Assembly (NCBI GenBank): GCA_025936015.1
Contig: JAICUE010000129.1
Coordinates: forward strand, 1-7,156
DNA from: Gemmatimonadaceae bacterium
GTDB taxonomy: Bacteria > Gemmatimonadota > Gemmatimonadetes > Gemmatimonadales > Gemmatimonadaceae
Length of the DNA stretch: 7,156 nucleotides
Reading direction: 5' to 3'
The notes beneath the pieces were generated by a model. That model made no database searches, was not told the DNA's origin, and saw only the letters and a list, made by a program, of their open reading frames with translations. This document shows, piece by piece, positions 1-5,954 of the stretch. How positions within the stretch are numbered: the first letter of the stretch is position 1; every line of letters begins with the position of its first letter. A program made the translations under genes and the position numbers.

Positions 1-5
1 ATTAG

Positions 6-122
6 TTAGCCCTGACGCTGCTTATGCTTTGGATTGCGCTTGCAGATGATGCGAGTCACGCCGTCGCGCTTCACGACTTTGCAGTGCTCACAGATCGGCT
101 TGACGCTGCTGCGAACTTTCAC
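6..122 (-). CDS. rpmJ: 50S ribosomal protein L36 (bL36), zinc-binding type
   Basis: Small basic protein of the large ribosomal subunit, 38 aa and full length for the family (37-38 aa). It starts at GTG 122-120 and ends at TAA 8-6. The zinc-ribbon ligands Cys11, Cys14, Cys27 and His33 are all present, so this is the C+ (zinc-binding) paralogue rather than the zinc-free form. The family's conserved KRDGV and PKHKQRQG segments are clear. A GGAG Shine-Dalgarno lies 5 nt before the GTG. The gene is 96 nt downstream of the pyrF stop and has its own promoter in that gap. In many bacteria rpmJ sits between infA and rpsM; no infA lies upstream here, and whatever follows lies outside the window. It was found by direct translation because it is very short. 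Identification is very secure. Confidence 0.97.
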   Translation of the reverse strand: MKVRSSVKPICEHCKVVKRDGVTRIICKRNPKHKQRQG

Positions 123-127
123 GGGAG

Positions 128-131
128 CTCC
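128..131 (-). promoter_or_regulatory. Shine-Dalgarno of rpmJ
   Basis: GGAG reads on the minus strand at 131-128, with a 5-nt spacer before GTG 122-120. It confirms the non-ATG start of rpmJ. Confidence 0.75.
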
Positions 132-167
132 GATTACAAAAACATCCAGAAACTGTCCACTTCACGG

Positions 168-212
168 GCAGACTCTGATTCTAATGAGCCCGGCGGGAGC
201 ACGCAAGTCTGC
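168..212. repeat. Inverted repeat bracketing the rpmJ promoter
   Basis: GCAGACT (168-174) and AGTCTGC (206-212) form perfect 7-bp arms separated by 31 nt. One arm touches the upstream edge of the -35 and the other covers the predicted +1. It may be a paired operator, or a long-loop hairpin in pyrF read-through RNA. No T-run follows the stem directly, so a classical terminator is unlikely. Confidence 0.4.
178..206 (-). promoter_or_regulatory. Predicted sigma-70-type promoter of rpmJ
   Basis: The minus strand shows -35 TTGCGT (206-201; 3 of 6 to consensus), an exact 17-bp spacer and -10 TAGAAT (183-178; 5 of 6). Predicted start of transcription is near 171, giving a leader of about 49 nt before the rpmJ GTG. 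It lies wholly in the gap after pyrF, so L36 and any ribosomal genes after it could be expressed independently of the pyrimidine operon. A 7-bp inverted repeat (168-174 with 206-212) brackets it. Confidence 0.6.
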
Positions 213-218
213 GGGCTA

Positions 219-929
219 TCACGGGATAAGCGCCACCTCCGCCCGCACCCGCGCCATCGTGCCGACGGGGTCAGCGGCGGCGGTGACCGCCCGCCCGAGG
301 ACGAGATAGCGGGCGCCGGCGCGCACGGCCGCGCCCGGAGTGGAGGTCCGCGCCTGGTCGTGCGCTTCGCCGCCCGCAAGCCGAATCCCGGGAACGAGCA
401 GCGCGAGGGAGTCACCGAACGCAGCGTGGATCGACGGCGCCTCGCGGCCGCTGCAGACGATTCCATGGGACCCGGCAGCCCTCGCGACGCCGGCAAGCCG
501 GAATACTTCCTTCTCGACGTCGAGCTGGTCGCGTCCCCACGCAGCGCCGAGCGATGCCGCGTCGAGCGACGTGAGGACGGTGACCGCGAGCACGCCGCAG
601 TCATGGCCCGCGCCCTCGACAGCCGCGTCGATCATCGCTGCTCCGCCACTCGCGTGGACCGTCAGCAGCCGCGCGCCTAACGACGCGGCCGCGCGCGCCG
701 CTTCGCGCACGGTGTTCGGAATGTCGTGAAACTTCAGGTCGAGGAAGATGTCGCATCCCTCGTCGATGATGGCCCGCGCGACCGATGGCCCTTCCCGGGT
801 GAAGAGCTCGCTCCCGATCTTGTAGAAGCGGCATGCGTCGCCGAGGCGGCGGACCAGGGCCAGCGCCTCGCGTGCCGACGCGACGTCGAGCGCGACAATC
901 AGTTCCGGGACGTCGGTCACGCCGGCCAC
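219..929 (-). CDS. pyrF: Orotidine-5'-phosphate decarboxylase
   Basis: Cytoplasmic enzyme of the last de novo pyrimidine step, OMP to UMP + CO2. It has 236 aa, a normal length. It is the bacterial PyrF type of the TIM-barrel family: substrate-binding Asp15 in VALD, Lys37 in YKIG, and the catalytic tetrad segment LDLKFHDIPNTV with Asp64, Lys66 and Asp69. Towards the C-terminus VPGIR (about 180-184) and VLGRAVTAAADP (about 211-222) form the phosphate-binding end. The start is GTG 929-927, chosen because GGGAG lies 6 nt upstream of it. A second GTG at 920-918 would give a neat 4-nt overlap with pyrD but would sit 15 nt from that SD. The chosen start overlaps the end of pyrD by 13 nt, so the two are translationally coupled. 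Leu at 678-680 uses the rare TTA codon, inside a GCCTAACG motif. Confidence 0.97.
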   Translation of the reverse strand: MAGVTDVPELIVALDVASAREALALVRRLGDACRFYKIGSELFTREGPSVARAIIDEGCDIFLDLKFHDIPNTVREAARAAASLGARLLTVHASGGAAMIDAAVEGAGHDCGVLAVTVLTSLDAASLGAAWGRDQLDVEKEVFRLAGVARAAGSHGIVCSGREAPSIHAAFGDSLALLVPGIRLAGGEAHDQARTSTPGAAVRAGARYLVLGRAVTAAADPVGTMARVRAEVALIP

Positions 930-1921
930 TGGAGGCTCCCGACCAGCTGCCTAACGGTAGTACCCCGCGCCGCGCACCAGTCAGCGAGGTCGCCGACGAT
1001 GCGCTCCGCGCGGCGCGGCTCGCGCATCGCCGCGGTGCCGACCGCGACGAGGGTCGCGCCGGCGATGACGTACTGGAGCGCGTCATTCGCCGACGATATG
1101 CCGCCGACTCCGATAATCGGCACGCCGGGCAGGGCGCGGCTGACCTTCCACGTGGCGAGGACGCCGACGGGGAGGATTGCCGGTCCGCTGACGCCGCCGC
1201 TGCCGAAGCCCAGCGCCGGCCGTCGCGCGTCGACGTCGACGACGAGCCCGGGCACGGTGTTGATGAGTGTCAGCCCGTCGGCCCCGGCGTCGACCGCAAT
1301 CCGCGCCGAGCCGGCGATGTCAGCGAGGGTCGGCGAGAGCTTCGCGAAGAGCGGGCGTCGTGTCACCGCGCGGACGCCGGCGACGACCGCGCGCAGGGTG
1401 GAGGGATCGGCCCCGAATTCCATCCCGCCGGCGCGAACGTTAGGGCAGCTGACATTCAGCTCGTACGCGTCGGGGCCGGTGCGGGGGCCGCTCGCTCCGG
1501 CCGCCGACTCCTCGATACCGGCGACCACCGCGGCAAAGTCTTCGACCGCGCTCCCAACGACGTTGACGAGGACGCGCGTCGGCGCACCGGCGAGACGCTC
1601 GAGGAGCCAGGGCAGGTGTTCAGACCGGACCGACTCGAGACCAGGGTTGGCGAGGCCGACCGCGTTGATCATTCCGCCACCGAATTCGGCAACGCGCGGC
1701 GACGGCGCGCCGGCGCGCGGCGCGACGCTCACCGCTTTCGTGACGATCCCGCCGAGCTTTTCGAGCGCGACGACGCCCGCGAGCTCGCGGCCGTAGCCGG
1801 CAGTCCCGGCGGCGAGCAGCACGGGATTGGCGAACGAAAGACCGGCCGCCTGGACGGCGAGCGACGATCCTGCAGCATCAATTGAAGCGTCAGGCGCGCC
1901 CGTTCGTCGAGCTGGGGTCAC
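917..1921 (-). CDS. pyrD: Dihydroorotate dehydrogenase, class 1B catalytic subunit
   Basis: FMN flavoprotein oxidising dihydroorotate to orotate, the fourth step of UMP synthesis; cytoplasmic in class 1. It has 334 aa. Lys62 (TKAVS), the substrate loop MINAVGL (84-90), the active-site stretch YELNVSCPN with catalytic Cys159, and Lys194 (AKLSP) are present. GSGGVSGPAI (240-249) and the FMN-phosphate region GVGGISS/GATLVAVGTA (about 271-297) follow. Catalytic Cys rather than Ser, and no N-terminal membrane helix, exclude class 2. Class 1B enzymes normally pair with the Fe-S/FAD subunit PyrK, which is not in this window. The start GTG 1921-1919 overlaps the stop of the upstream gene as GTGA and has no SD of its own, so re-initiation is likely. 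About 20 residues precede the usual family start, and no better start codon exists downstream before the conserved fold. Confidence 0.95.
   Translation of the reverse strand: MTPARRTGAPDASIDAAGSSLAVQAAGLSFANPVLLAAGTAGYGRELAGVVALEKLGGIVTKAVSVAPRAGAPSPRVAEFGGGMINAVGLANPGLESVRSEHLPWLLERLAGAPTRVLVNVVGSAVEDFAAVVAGIEESAAGASGPRTGPDAYELNVSCPNVRAGGMEFGADPSTLRAVVAGVRAVTRRPLFAKLSPTLADIAGSARIAVDAGADGLTLINTVPGLVVDVDARRPALGFGSGGVSGPAILPVGVLATWKVSRALPGVPIIGVGGISSANDALQYVIAGATLVAVGTAAMREPRRAERIVGDLADWCAARGTTVRQLVGSLQWPA
936..940 (-). promoter_or_regulatory. Shine-Dalgarno deciding the pyrF start
   Basis: GGGAG reads on the minus strand at 940-936, inside the last codons of pyrD and 6 nt before GTG 929-927. 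It favours this start over the GTG at 920-918, which is 15 nt away from it. Confidence 0.6.
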
Positions 1922-3279
1922 GGCGTGGCGGGTGGGGTTGGCGATGCACCGTGTCGCAGGGCAGCGCTGTCATTGTAGACCACGATCGCCTGTTCCCATG
2001 CGCGGCGCAACAATGTGTCCGCCGCGACGGCGAGGGTGTCGGTGCTCGGCTTGCCGTCGAGTGCGGCGAGGTAAGGCGAGTCAGGCCAGCGAGAACGTAC
2101 GATCGCGACGAACGCAGGCGCCGAATCCGGGGTGAGCGCCGCGGCGGCGAGCCAACCCTTGGCTGCGATCGGTGAACCGGCAGGAAGCGTCGTGAACAGC
2201 GCGCGCGCCGCGCGGCGCGCCGCGAGACTGTCGCGGAGTACTTCCGCCGCAAGGAATCTTCCGGCGCCGGTGCTGGTATCCTCCACCGCGAGGACCCCGG
2301 CGAGCAACACCGCCTCGGAGGCGCGGCCGGTGACCGGTCCGTCGCGGCGGGCAGTGCGTTCGATCTCATCGAGCGATGGAAGGTCGCGCACCGCGACCCG
2401 GAGCATCCCATCGCGTGCGCGCTCAACGATGAGCGTGTCGCTGGTCAATTTCGGAACGGGCGCGAGCAGGGCGCGCGCGTCGAGTCCGCGTCCCGCATCG
2501 ATCAGACGCTCGGCGATCGTCACCGCCGCGGCGGCGCGCAGGTCGGCCGGTCCGTGCGACTGTGCGGCGAGCGTCGCGAGGCGATAAGCGGTCGCGGTGT
2601 CACCGCGAATCCAGAAGTCATTGAGCAGCGGGATCAATGGCGGCCGGAGGTCGCGATCGGCGATGCGCGCGACGAGCAGCGATTCGGCCCGCGGGATCTC
2701 GCCGCGATCGGCAGCGTCACGGGCGAGAGTCCAACCCGCGGCCCCAGGGTCGGTCCGGGCGAGCACACGCGCCGCGCCTAACGCATTGCCCTGCGCGAGC
2801 ATGGCGCGGGCGGTCCAGCGCGTCGCGAGCGTCGCCACATCATGGTCTCGCGAATGCTGCAGCGCCTCGAGCTGCGCGAGCGACTCCGAATAGCGTGCCT
2901 CGCGGAGCAGGCACCAGCCAGCCGCGAGCGACGCGCGGTCGCGGTCGACCTGATTGCGCAATCGTGCGCGTGCCGCGTCGATCCGGGAGAGCGCGCGTCC
3001 GCAGTCGCCGCTGAACGCGAGCGCGCGACCGGCGAGGGCGAGCGCTTCCGGCGTCCACCGACTTGCCGGGTTTCGCGCGAGCACCGTTTCCGCAGCCGCG
3101 GCGGCGAGCGCGAAGCTGCGGGCCGCGGCCGAGTCATCGCCGTCGAGCAGCTGGCGATTTCCTTCGCGATCGGCGTGGCGCGCGTTCCAGACTCCGTTGT
3201 ACGTACAGGCGGCGACAAGCGCGAGCAGCGCCAGCACCGTCAGGCGGCGCGCGGCGGACGATGCTCGCGCGCCGTTCAT
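1918..3279 (-). CDS. Predicted TPR-like helical-repeat lipoprotein
   Basis: Unnamed protein of 453 aa. The N-terminus is a lipoprotein signal peptide: basic n-region (R5, R11, R12), hydrophobic LTVLALLALVAA (13-24) and a lipobox V-A-A-C with Cys25 as the lipidation site. It should therefore be exported and anchored to a membrane, probably facing the periplasm. The mature part is almost entirely Ala/Leu/Arg-rich helices arranged as repeated helix pairs, as in TPR or Sel1-like solenoids. The segment of about 33-105 (GDDSAAARSFALA, TPEALALAGRALAFSGDCGRAL) resembles the TPR arrangement of BamD-type assembly lipoproteins. The tail is Pro/Thr-rich. Start ATG 3279-3277 overlaps the amidase stop as TGATG; it is preferred to a start 30 codons upstream because it puts the signal peptide at the N-terminus. 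The gene lies between an amidase and pyrD in one operon. A role in envelope or peptidoglycan assembly is inference. Confidence 0.85.
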   Translation of the reverse strand: MNGARASSAARRLTVLALLALVAACTYNGVWNARHADREGNRQLLDGDDSAAARSFALAAAAAETVLARNPASRWTPEALALAGRALAFSGDCGRALSRIDAARARLRNQVDRDRASLAAGWCLLREARYSESLAQLEALQHSRDHDVATLATRWTARAMLAQGNALGAARVLARTDPGAAGWTLARDAADRGEIPRAESLLVARIADRDLRPPLIPLLNDFWIRGDTATAYRLATLAAQSHGPADLRAAAAVTIAERLIDAGRGLDARALLAPVPKLTSDTLIVERARDGMLRVAVRDLPSLDEIERTARRDGPVTGRASEAVLLAGVLAVEDTSTGAGRFLAAEVLRDSLAARRAARALFTTLPAGSPIAAKGWLAAAALTPDSAPAFVAIVRSRWPDSPYLAALDGKPSTDTLAVAADTLLRRAWEQAIVVYNDSAALRHGASPTPPATP

Positions 3280-4478
3280 CAGCGGCGCTGCGGTGAGACG
3301 CGCCGCTCGTAGCCCTTCACGTACCGGGTAGTCGCGTCGGCTATCGCGCCGGCGATGCGGGCCTGCCACGACGCGCTCGTGAGGATGGCTGCGTCCTTCG
3401 AGTTGGTGCCGAAGCCGATCTCGACGAGCACCGCGGGCATGAACGAGTTGCGAAGCACGGAGAAGTTTGCCTGCTTGACGCCGCGACTCGGCGCAGGATG
3501 CACCTGCGCGAGTGAGGACTGGATCGTTTCGGCGAGCTCGCTCGATTCGCGCAGGTGTTCGTTCTGTGCCATGTCGTTGATGATGAACGACAGCGGATCA
3601 CCCTTCGGTGCGTGGACTCCTGTCTCGAACTTCACCGCTTCGTTTTCCATGCGTTCGACCCGCTTCGCGTCCTCGGTTTTCGCTTCGGCGAGAAAATACG
3701 TCTCGAATCCGCGCGACGCACCAGGGTCCTTCCAGTTAGGATTTGCCGCGTTGACGTGCACGGAGATGAAGAGGTCGGCGTGCGCCGCGTTGGCGATGCG
3801 ACCGCGATCCGAGAGCGCGATGAGGGTATCGGTGGTGCGCGTCATCAGCACGTCGTAGCCGCGGGCTCGCAGCGCCGACGCGAGCTGCTTGGCGACGGCA
3901 AGCGTGACGGTTTTCTCGATGACCTTCGGCCCCTTGCCGATCGGCCCCGTCATTCCGTTGTCCGGGCCGCCGTGGCCGGCATCGACGACGACGAGTCGTC
4001 GCCGCTTCGGATTCCGTGTCGAGGGCGTGGGCGGCGGCGGATTCGCCGCGGTGTGCAGGGTGTCGACGACCGCGACGTGGACGGCCGCGGTGTCGGTGAC
4101 GCGCAGCTCGTCGCGGACGGTGTCGTACGCGAAGGCGCCGGAGACCCGCGGCAGGACGTCGCTCAGCAGTTGCAGCGGGACCACGAGCCGGCCGTTGACG
4201 AGCGACGGCGCCACCGCGAGGGGAAACACGGCGTCGCCGACGCGCACGAATGGCACATGTTCGGCGACGTCGAGTGCGACACCCCCGAGCGTTATGGCGT
4301 AGTGGCCGTTAGGCAGGACACGGATCGCCGCGCCGAGTGCGGGGCCGAGGAGGTCGGCACGGACCCCTTCACCAGCCGCCGTGGAGACGACCGGAACGTT
4401 GACGGTCCGGTCACCGGAGCGGATGACGAGCTGCGTTGGTGCGGCGAGCTGGCAGGCGATGAGCAGCGCTGCGAGCAT
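3279..4478 (-). CDS. N-acetylmuramoyl-L-alanine amidase (Amidase_3, AmiC/CwlM-like), secreted
   Basis: Zinc amidase cutting the bond between MurNAc and the stem peptide, used in cell separation and wall turnover. Numbering is from a TTG at 4481-4479; I prefer the ATG next to it (4478-4476), giving 399 aa. A short signal peptide (LAALLIACQLAA) starts the protein. Residues of about 17-130 form a beta-rich domain with VNGRLVVPLQLLSDVL (95-110), typical of the copper-amine-oxidase-N-like fold found on wall enzymes. A Pro-rich linker with basic RNPKRRR (about 147-162) leads to the catalytic domain: VVVDAGHGG (His170), Glu189 in IEKTVTLAVA, RTTDT, FISVHVNA (His242), and VLVEIGFGTN with catalytic Glu354. 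All zinc and catalytic residues are present. The n-region of the signal peptide lacks basic residues; two Arg codons sit just upstream of the TTG, but no start codon includes them. It starts 52 nt after smpB and overlaps the lipoprotein gene by 1 nt. Confidence 0.93.
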   Translation of the reverse strand: MLAALLIACQLAAPTQLVIRSGDRTVNVPVVSTAAGEGVRADLLGPALGAAIRVLPNGHYAITLGGVALDVAEHVPFVRVGDAVFPLAVAPSLVNGRLVVPLQLLSDVLPRVSGAFAYDTVRDELRVTDTAAVHVAVVDTLHTAANPPPPTPSTRNPKRRRLVVVDAGHGGPDNGMTGPIGKGPKVIEKTVTLAVAKQLASALRARGYDVLMTRTTDTLIALSDRGRIANAAHADLFISVHVNAANPNWKDPGASRGFETYFLAEAKTEDAKRVERMENEAVKFETGVHAPKGDPLSFIINDMAQNEHLRESSELAETIQSSLAQVHPAPSRGVKQANFSVLRNSFMPAVLVEIGFGTNSKDAAILTSASWQARIAGAIADATTRYVKGYERRVSPQRR

Positions 4479-4530
4479 CAATCGACGCTGGGGGGCGTGC
4501 GCCGCACCGTGAAGCCGATCGGCATGACGC

Positions 4531-5004
4531 TCAACGCCGGCGCGAGACGGCGCGCGCGATCTCGCGGTCGGCGTCGCGCTCGCGCTCGGTGTCGCGCTTG
4601 TCGTGCTGCTGCTTTCCCTTGCCGAGCGCCATGGTGACCTTCGCGATGCCGTGCTTGAAGTAGAGGTCGAGCGGAATCAGCGTCAGGCCCTGGCGCTCGA
4701 CCGCGCCGATGAGGCGGCGGAGCTCCTTGCGATGCAGCAGGAGCTTGCGCGTGCGTTCCGGCTCGTGGTTGAACTGATGTCCCTGCGTGTACGGGGAGAT
4801 GTGGAGGTTGAGCAGCCAGAGCTCCCCATCCTTGATGATCCCGTACGCATCGGTGATCGTCGCCTTCCCGTTACGGAGGGACTTCACCTCGGTGCCGGTG
4901 AGCACGATCCCCGCCTCCCACGTCTCGAGGATGTGGTAGTCGTAGCGGGCGCGTTTGTTCCGCGCGATCGGCTCGATCGCGTCCTTTTCGTCGGACTTCG
5001 GCAT
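4531..5004 (-). CDS. smpB: SsrA-binding protein SmpB
   Basis: Binds tmRNA and delivers it to stalled ribosomes for trans-translation. It has 157 aa, the normal length. The fold markers are clear: IARNKRARYDYHILETWEAG and the VLTGTEVKSLR strand, then LWLLNLHISPYTQG, NHEPERTRKLLLHRKEL, and LIPLDLYFKHGIAKVTMALGKGKQQHDKRD. The basic C-terminal tail (ERERDADREIARAVSRRR) should enter the mRNA channel. Start ATG 5004-5002 (MPKSDEKD) is chosen because translation from a TTG further upstream adds a basic extension unlike the family. No clear SD precedes it. It is first in the minus-strand series with the amidase, lipoprotein, pyrD and pyrF. No tmRNA gene is visible next to it. Confidence 0.97.
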   Translation of the reverse strand: MPKSDEKDAIEPIARNKRARYDYHILETWEAGIVLTGTEVKSLRNGKATITDAYGIIKDGELWLLNLHISPYTQGHQFNHEPERTRKLLLHRKELRRLIGAVERQGLTLIPLDLYFKHGIAKVTMALGKGKQQHDKRDTERERDADREIARAVSRRR

Positions 5005-5056
5005 GATGGATGGGAGGGCGGCGAGCCGCGACGTTCGCGAGCGACAGCCGGCCCGC

Positions 5057-5085
5057 AAGTTAGGCGCGACTCGCGGCACGAGCAA
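5057..5085 (-). promoter_or_regulatory. Candidate promoter of the smpB-amidase-lipoprotein-pyrD-pyrF series
   Basis: The minus strand shows TTGCTC (5085-5080), a 17-bp spacer and TAACTT (5062-5057). The -10 keeps the key T, A and final T but matches only 3 of 6, so support is moderate. Predicted start of transcription is near 5050, with a leader of about 46 nt. The -10 overlaps a GTTAGGC motif copy. Confidence 0.35.
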
Positions 5086-5091
5086 CGGAGC

Positions 5092-5111
5092 GCGTCACAC
5101 TGCGTTGACGC
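5092..5111. repeat. Dyad GCGTCA-N8-TGACGC at the divergent smpB/tRNA-Leu promoters
   Basis: Perfect 6-bp arms at 5092-5097 and 5106-5111 with an 8-nt spacer. The right arm overlaps the -35 of the tRNA promoter (5105-5110). The size and spacing fit an operator for a dimeric regulator, but a chance dyad in GC-rich DNA cannot be excluded. Confidence 0.3.
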
Positions 5112-5133
5112 TTCTGTCGCGCCCGGGTATATT
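5105..5133 (+). promoter_or_regulatory. Promoter of tRNA-Leu(CAG)
   Basis: -35 TTGACG (5105-5110; 5 of 6), exact 17-bp spacer, -10 TATATT (5128-5133; 5 of 6). This is the best promoter match in the window, as expected for a stable RNA. Predicted +1 is near 5140, only about 3 nt before the mature tRNA 5' end. Confidence 0.8.
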
Positions 5134-5142
5134 CGGAGTCTT

Positions 5143-5226
5143 GCCGAAGTGGTGGAACTGGTAGACGCGCTGCGTTCAGGGCGCAGTGGGCTCACGCCCG
5201 TGGGGGTTCGAGTCCCCCCTTCGGCA
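5143..5226 (+). tRNA. tRNA-Leu (anticodon CAG)
   Basis: An 84-nt class II tRNA reading CUG codons. The acceptor stem GCCGAAG (5143-5149) pairs with CTTCGGC (5219-5225), with discriminator A at 5226. The anticodon stem CTGCG/CGCAG encloses loop TTCAGGG, with CAG at 5177-5179. A long variable arm (GGGC-TCAC-GCCC) marks it as Leu, and the T arm is GGGGG-TTCGAGT-CCCCC. CTG follows the discriminator rather than CCA, so the CCA end must be added by the nucleotidyltransferase. It is the only plus-strand gene in the window, divergent from smpB and convergent with the Rrf2 unit. Confidence 0.98.
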
Positions 5227-5261
5227 CTGCAATGGAGAACTTCGAGCTGTAGGCGGTAAGC

Positions 5262-5295
5262 AAACGGCGGCAGAGCACATGCTCTGCCGCCGTTT
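5262..5295. terminator. Bidirectional hairpin terminator between tRNA-Leu and the Rrf2 unit
   Basis: A perfect 15-bp inverted repeat with a 4-nt ACAT loop: arms 5262-5276 and 5281-5295, running AAACGGCGGCAGAGC to its exact complement. The A-run on one side and T-run on the other let it act on either strand. The U-tract is short (TTT, then CCGTCTTGTC), so stem strength would have to do much of the work. It lies 35 nt after the tRNA and 99 nt after the stop of the converging minus-strand gene. I see no other feature in 5296-5394. Confidence 0.85.
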
Positions 5296-5394
5296 CCGTC
5301 TTGTCACCGTGGTTCGCTTCGACCTTGTCGCTTACTCCTCGCCGCGAACTTTTACGGACTACGAGACGGCCAGAGCGTCCCGAAGACGCGCGCG

Positions 5395-5943
5395 TCAGGC
5401 GATTCGCGAAGGAGCGATGTTTTCCGGGAGCGCGACGGCACCGAAGCGCTCGCGGAGCGATGCGTTGGCCGCGGCGAGTGCGTCCTGGGCGATGATGCCA
5501 GCGCGGATCGCGACAGGATCGGTCGCGGCGGTCGGGCGGCCAAGGAAAGTCAGGAGCACGACACCAAGGCGAGGAATGAGTGGCGTCGTCTCACGAGTGG
5601 TGAGCACGCTGCGATACGCAGCAAGGCGCTCGTTGAACTGACGACGCGCGACGACGGCGCGGTCGTGGGCAACCGCCGAATCGGAGTCGAAGGCGCGGGC
5701 GATCGCGCGAGCGACCGCCGCCGGCGTCCGATCGTCGAGCGCATCGCGCTCGGCCGCCACCAGGATCGCAGCGCGCTGCAGATAGCGAAGCTCCCAACGT
5801 GCGTGGTCGATGTCGCCAGCCGGCTCGAGTGAGGTGATCCACTCGACGTCGGCGGCGTCAGGCTCGGTCCAGAGCCCGCGGACGTAATTGGCTGCATCGC
5901 GGCGGAGACGCCACGCCGCGAGCATATCGAGCCGCACGCGCAT
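5395..5943 (-). CDS. Hypothetical helical protein downstream of the Rrf2 regulator
   Basis: I do not recognise this 182-aa protein. It has no signal peptide and no convincing membrane helix. One hydrophobic stretch, LIPRLGVVLLTFLG (about 126-139), is short and may be a buried helix. The rest is Ala/Arg-rich with predicted long helices (for example WRLRRDAANYVRG near the start and RWELRYLQRAAILVAAERDAL). No Cys remains, so it is unlikely to hold a metal cluster itself. Start ATG 5943-5941 lies 11 nt after the regulator's stop, which implies co-transcription. No SD is visible, and an in-frame ATG five codons later is possible. Longer upstream reading would run into the regulator gene in another frame and looks like shadow sequence. 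Function unknown; a target or partner of the Rrf2 regulator is only an inference from position. Confidence 0.72.
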   Translation of the reverse strand: MRVRLDMLAAWRLRRDAANYVRGLWTEPDAADVEWITSLEPAGDIDHARWELRYLQRAAILVAAERDALDDRTPAAVARAIARAFDSDSAVAHDRAVVARRQFNERLAAYRSVLTTRETTPLIPRLGVVLLTFLGRPTAATDPVAIRAGIIAQDALAAANASLRERFGAVALPENIAPSRIA

Positions 5944-5954
5944 CCGAGCCGCGC

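Noticed and set aside
131..180. Terminator after pyrF near the A/T-rich run at 137-143
   Set aside because: The T-run on the minus strand is not preceded by a stable stem; the nearest stem has a 31-nt loop and lies 25 nt away.
726..1885. Two long plus-strand reading frames opposite pyrF/pyrD
   Set aside because: Low-complexity Arg/Ala/Pro translations lying over well-identified enzymes; typical antisense shadows in GC-rich DNA.
3280..3369. N-terminal extension of the lipoprotein gene by 30 codons
   Set aside because: It would overlap the amidase end by 91 nt and bury the signal peptide; ATG 3279 gives a proper lipoprotein N-terminus and a TGATG join.
3555..4637. 360-codon plus-strand frame opposite the amidase and smpB
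   Set aside because: The opposite strand encodes intact catalytic motifs of the amidase; the plus translation shows no recognisable domain.
675..5065. GCCTAAC / GTTAGGC words as integron attC core sites
   Set aside because: They match the attC core consensus, but no two face each other at attC spacing (about 55-140 bp), and most lie within core genes with no cassettes or integrase.
5005..5085. Longer smpB from an upstream TTG
   Set aside because: It adds 27 residues unlike the family; the normal SmpB N-terminus begins at ATG 5004, and the candidate promoter lies inside the extension.
5005..5142. tmRNA (ssrA) gene beside smpB
   Set aside because: Only 138 bp with no tRNA-like ends or tag reading frame; the RNA present is a plain tRNA-Leu.
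5375..5389. GCGTC-TTCGG-GACGC hairpin just after the unknown protein gene
   Set aside because: Five pairs only and no T-run follows; the strong hairpin at 5262-5295 is the more likely terminator.
5186..5641. Plus-strand reading frame covering the tRNA 3' half and beyond
   Set aside because: It overlaps tRNA-Leu, the terminator and the minus-strand gene; no start signal or domain.
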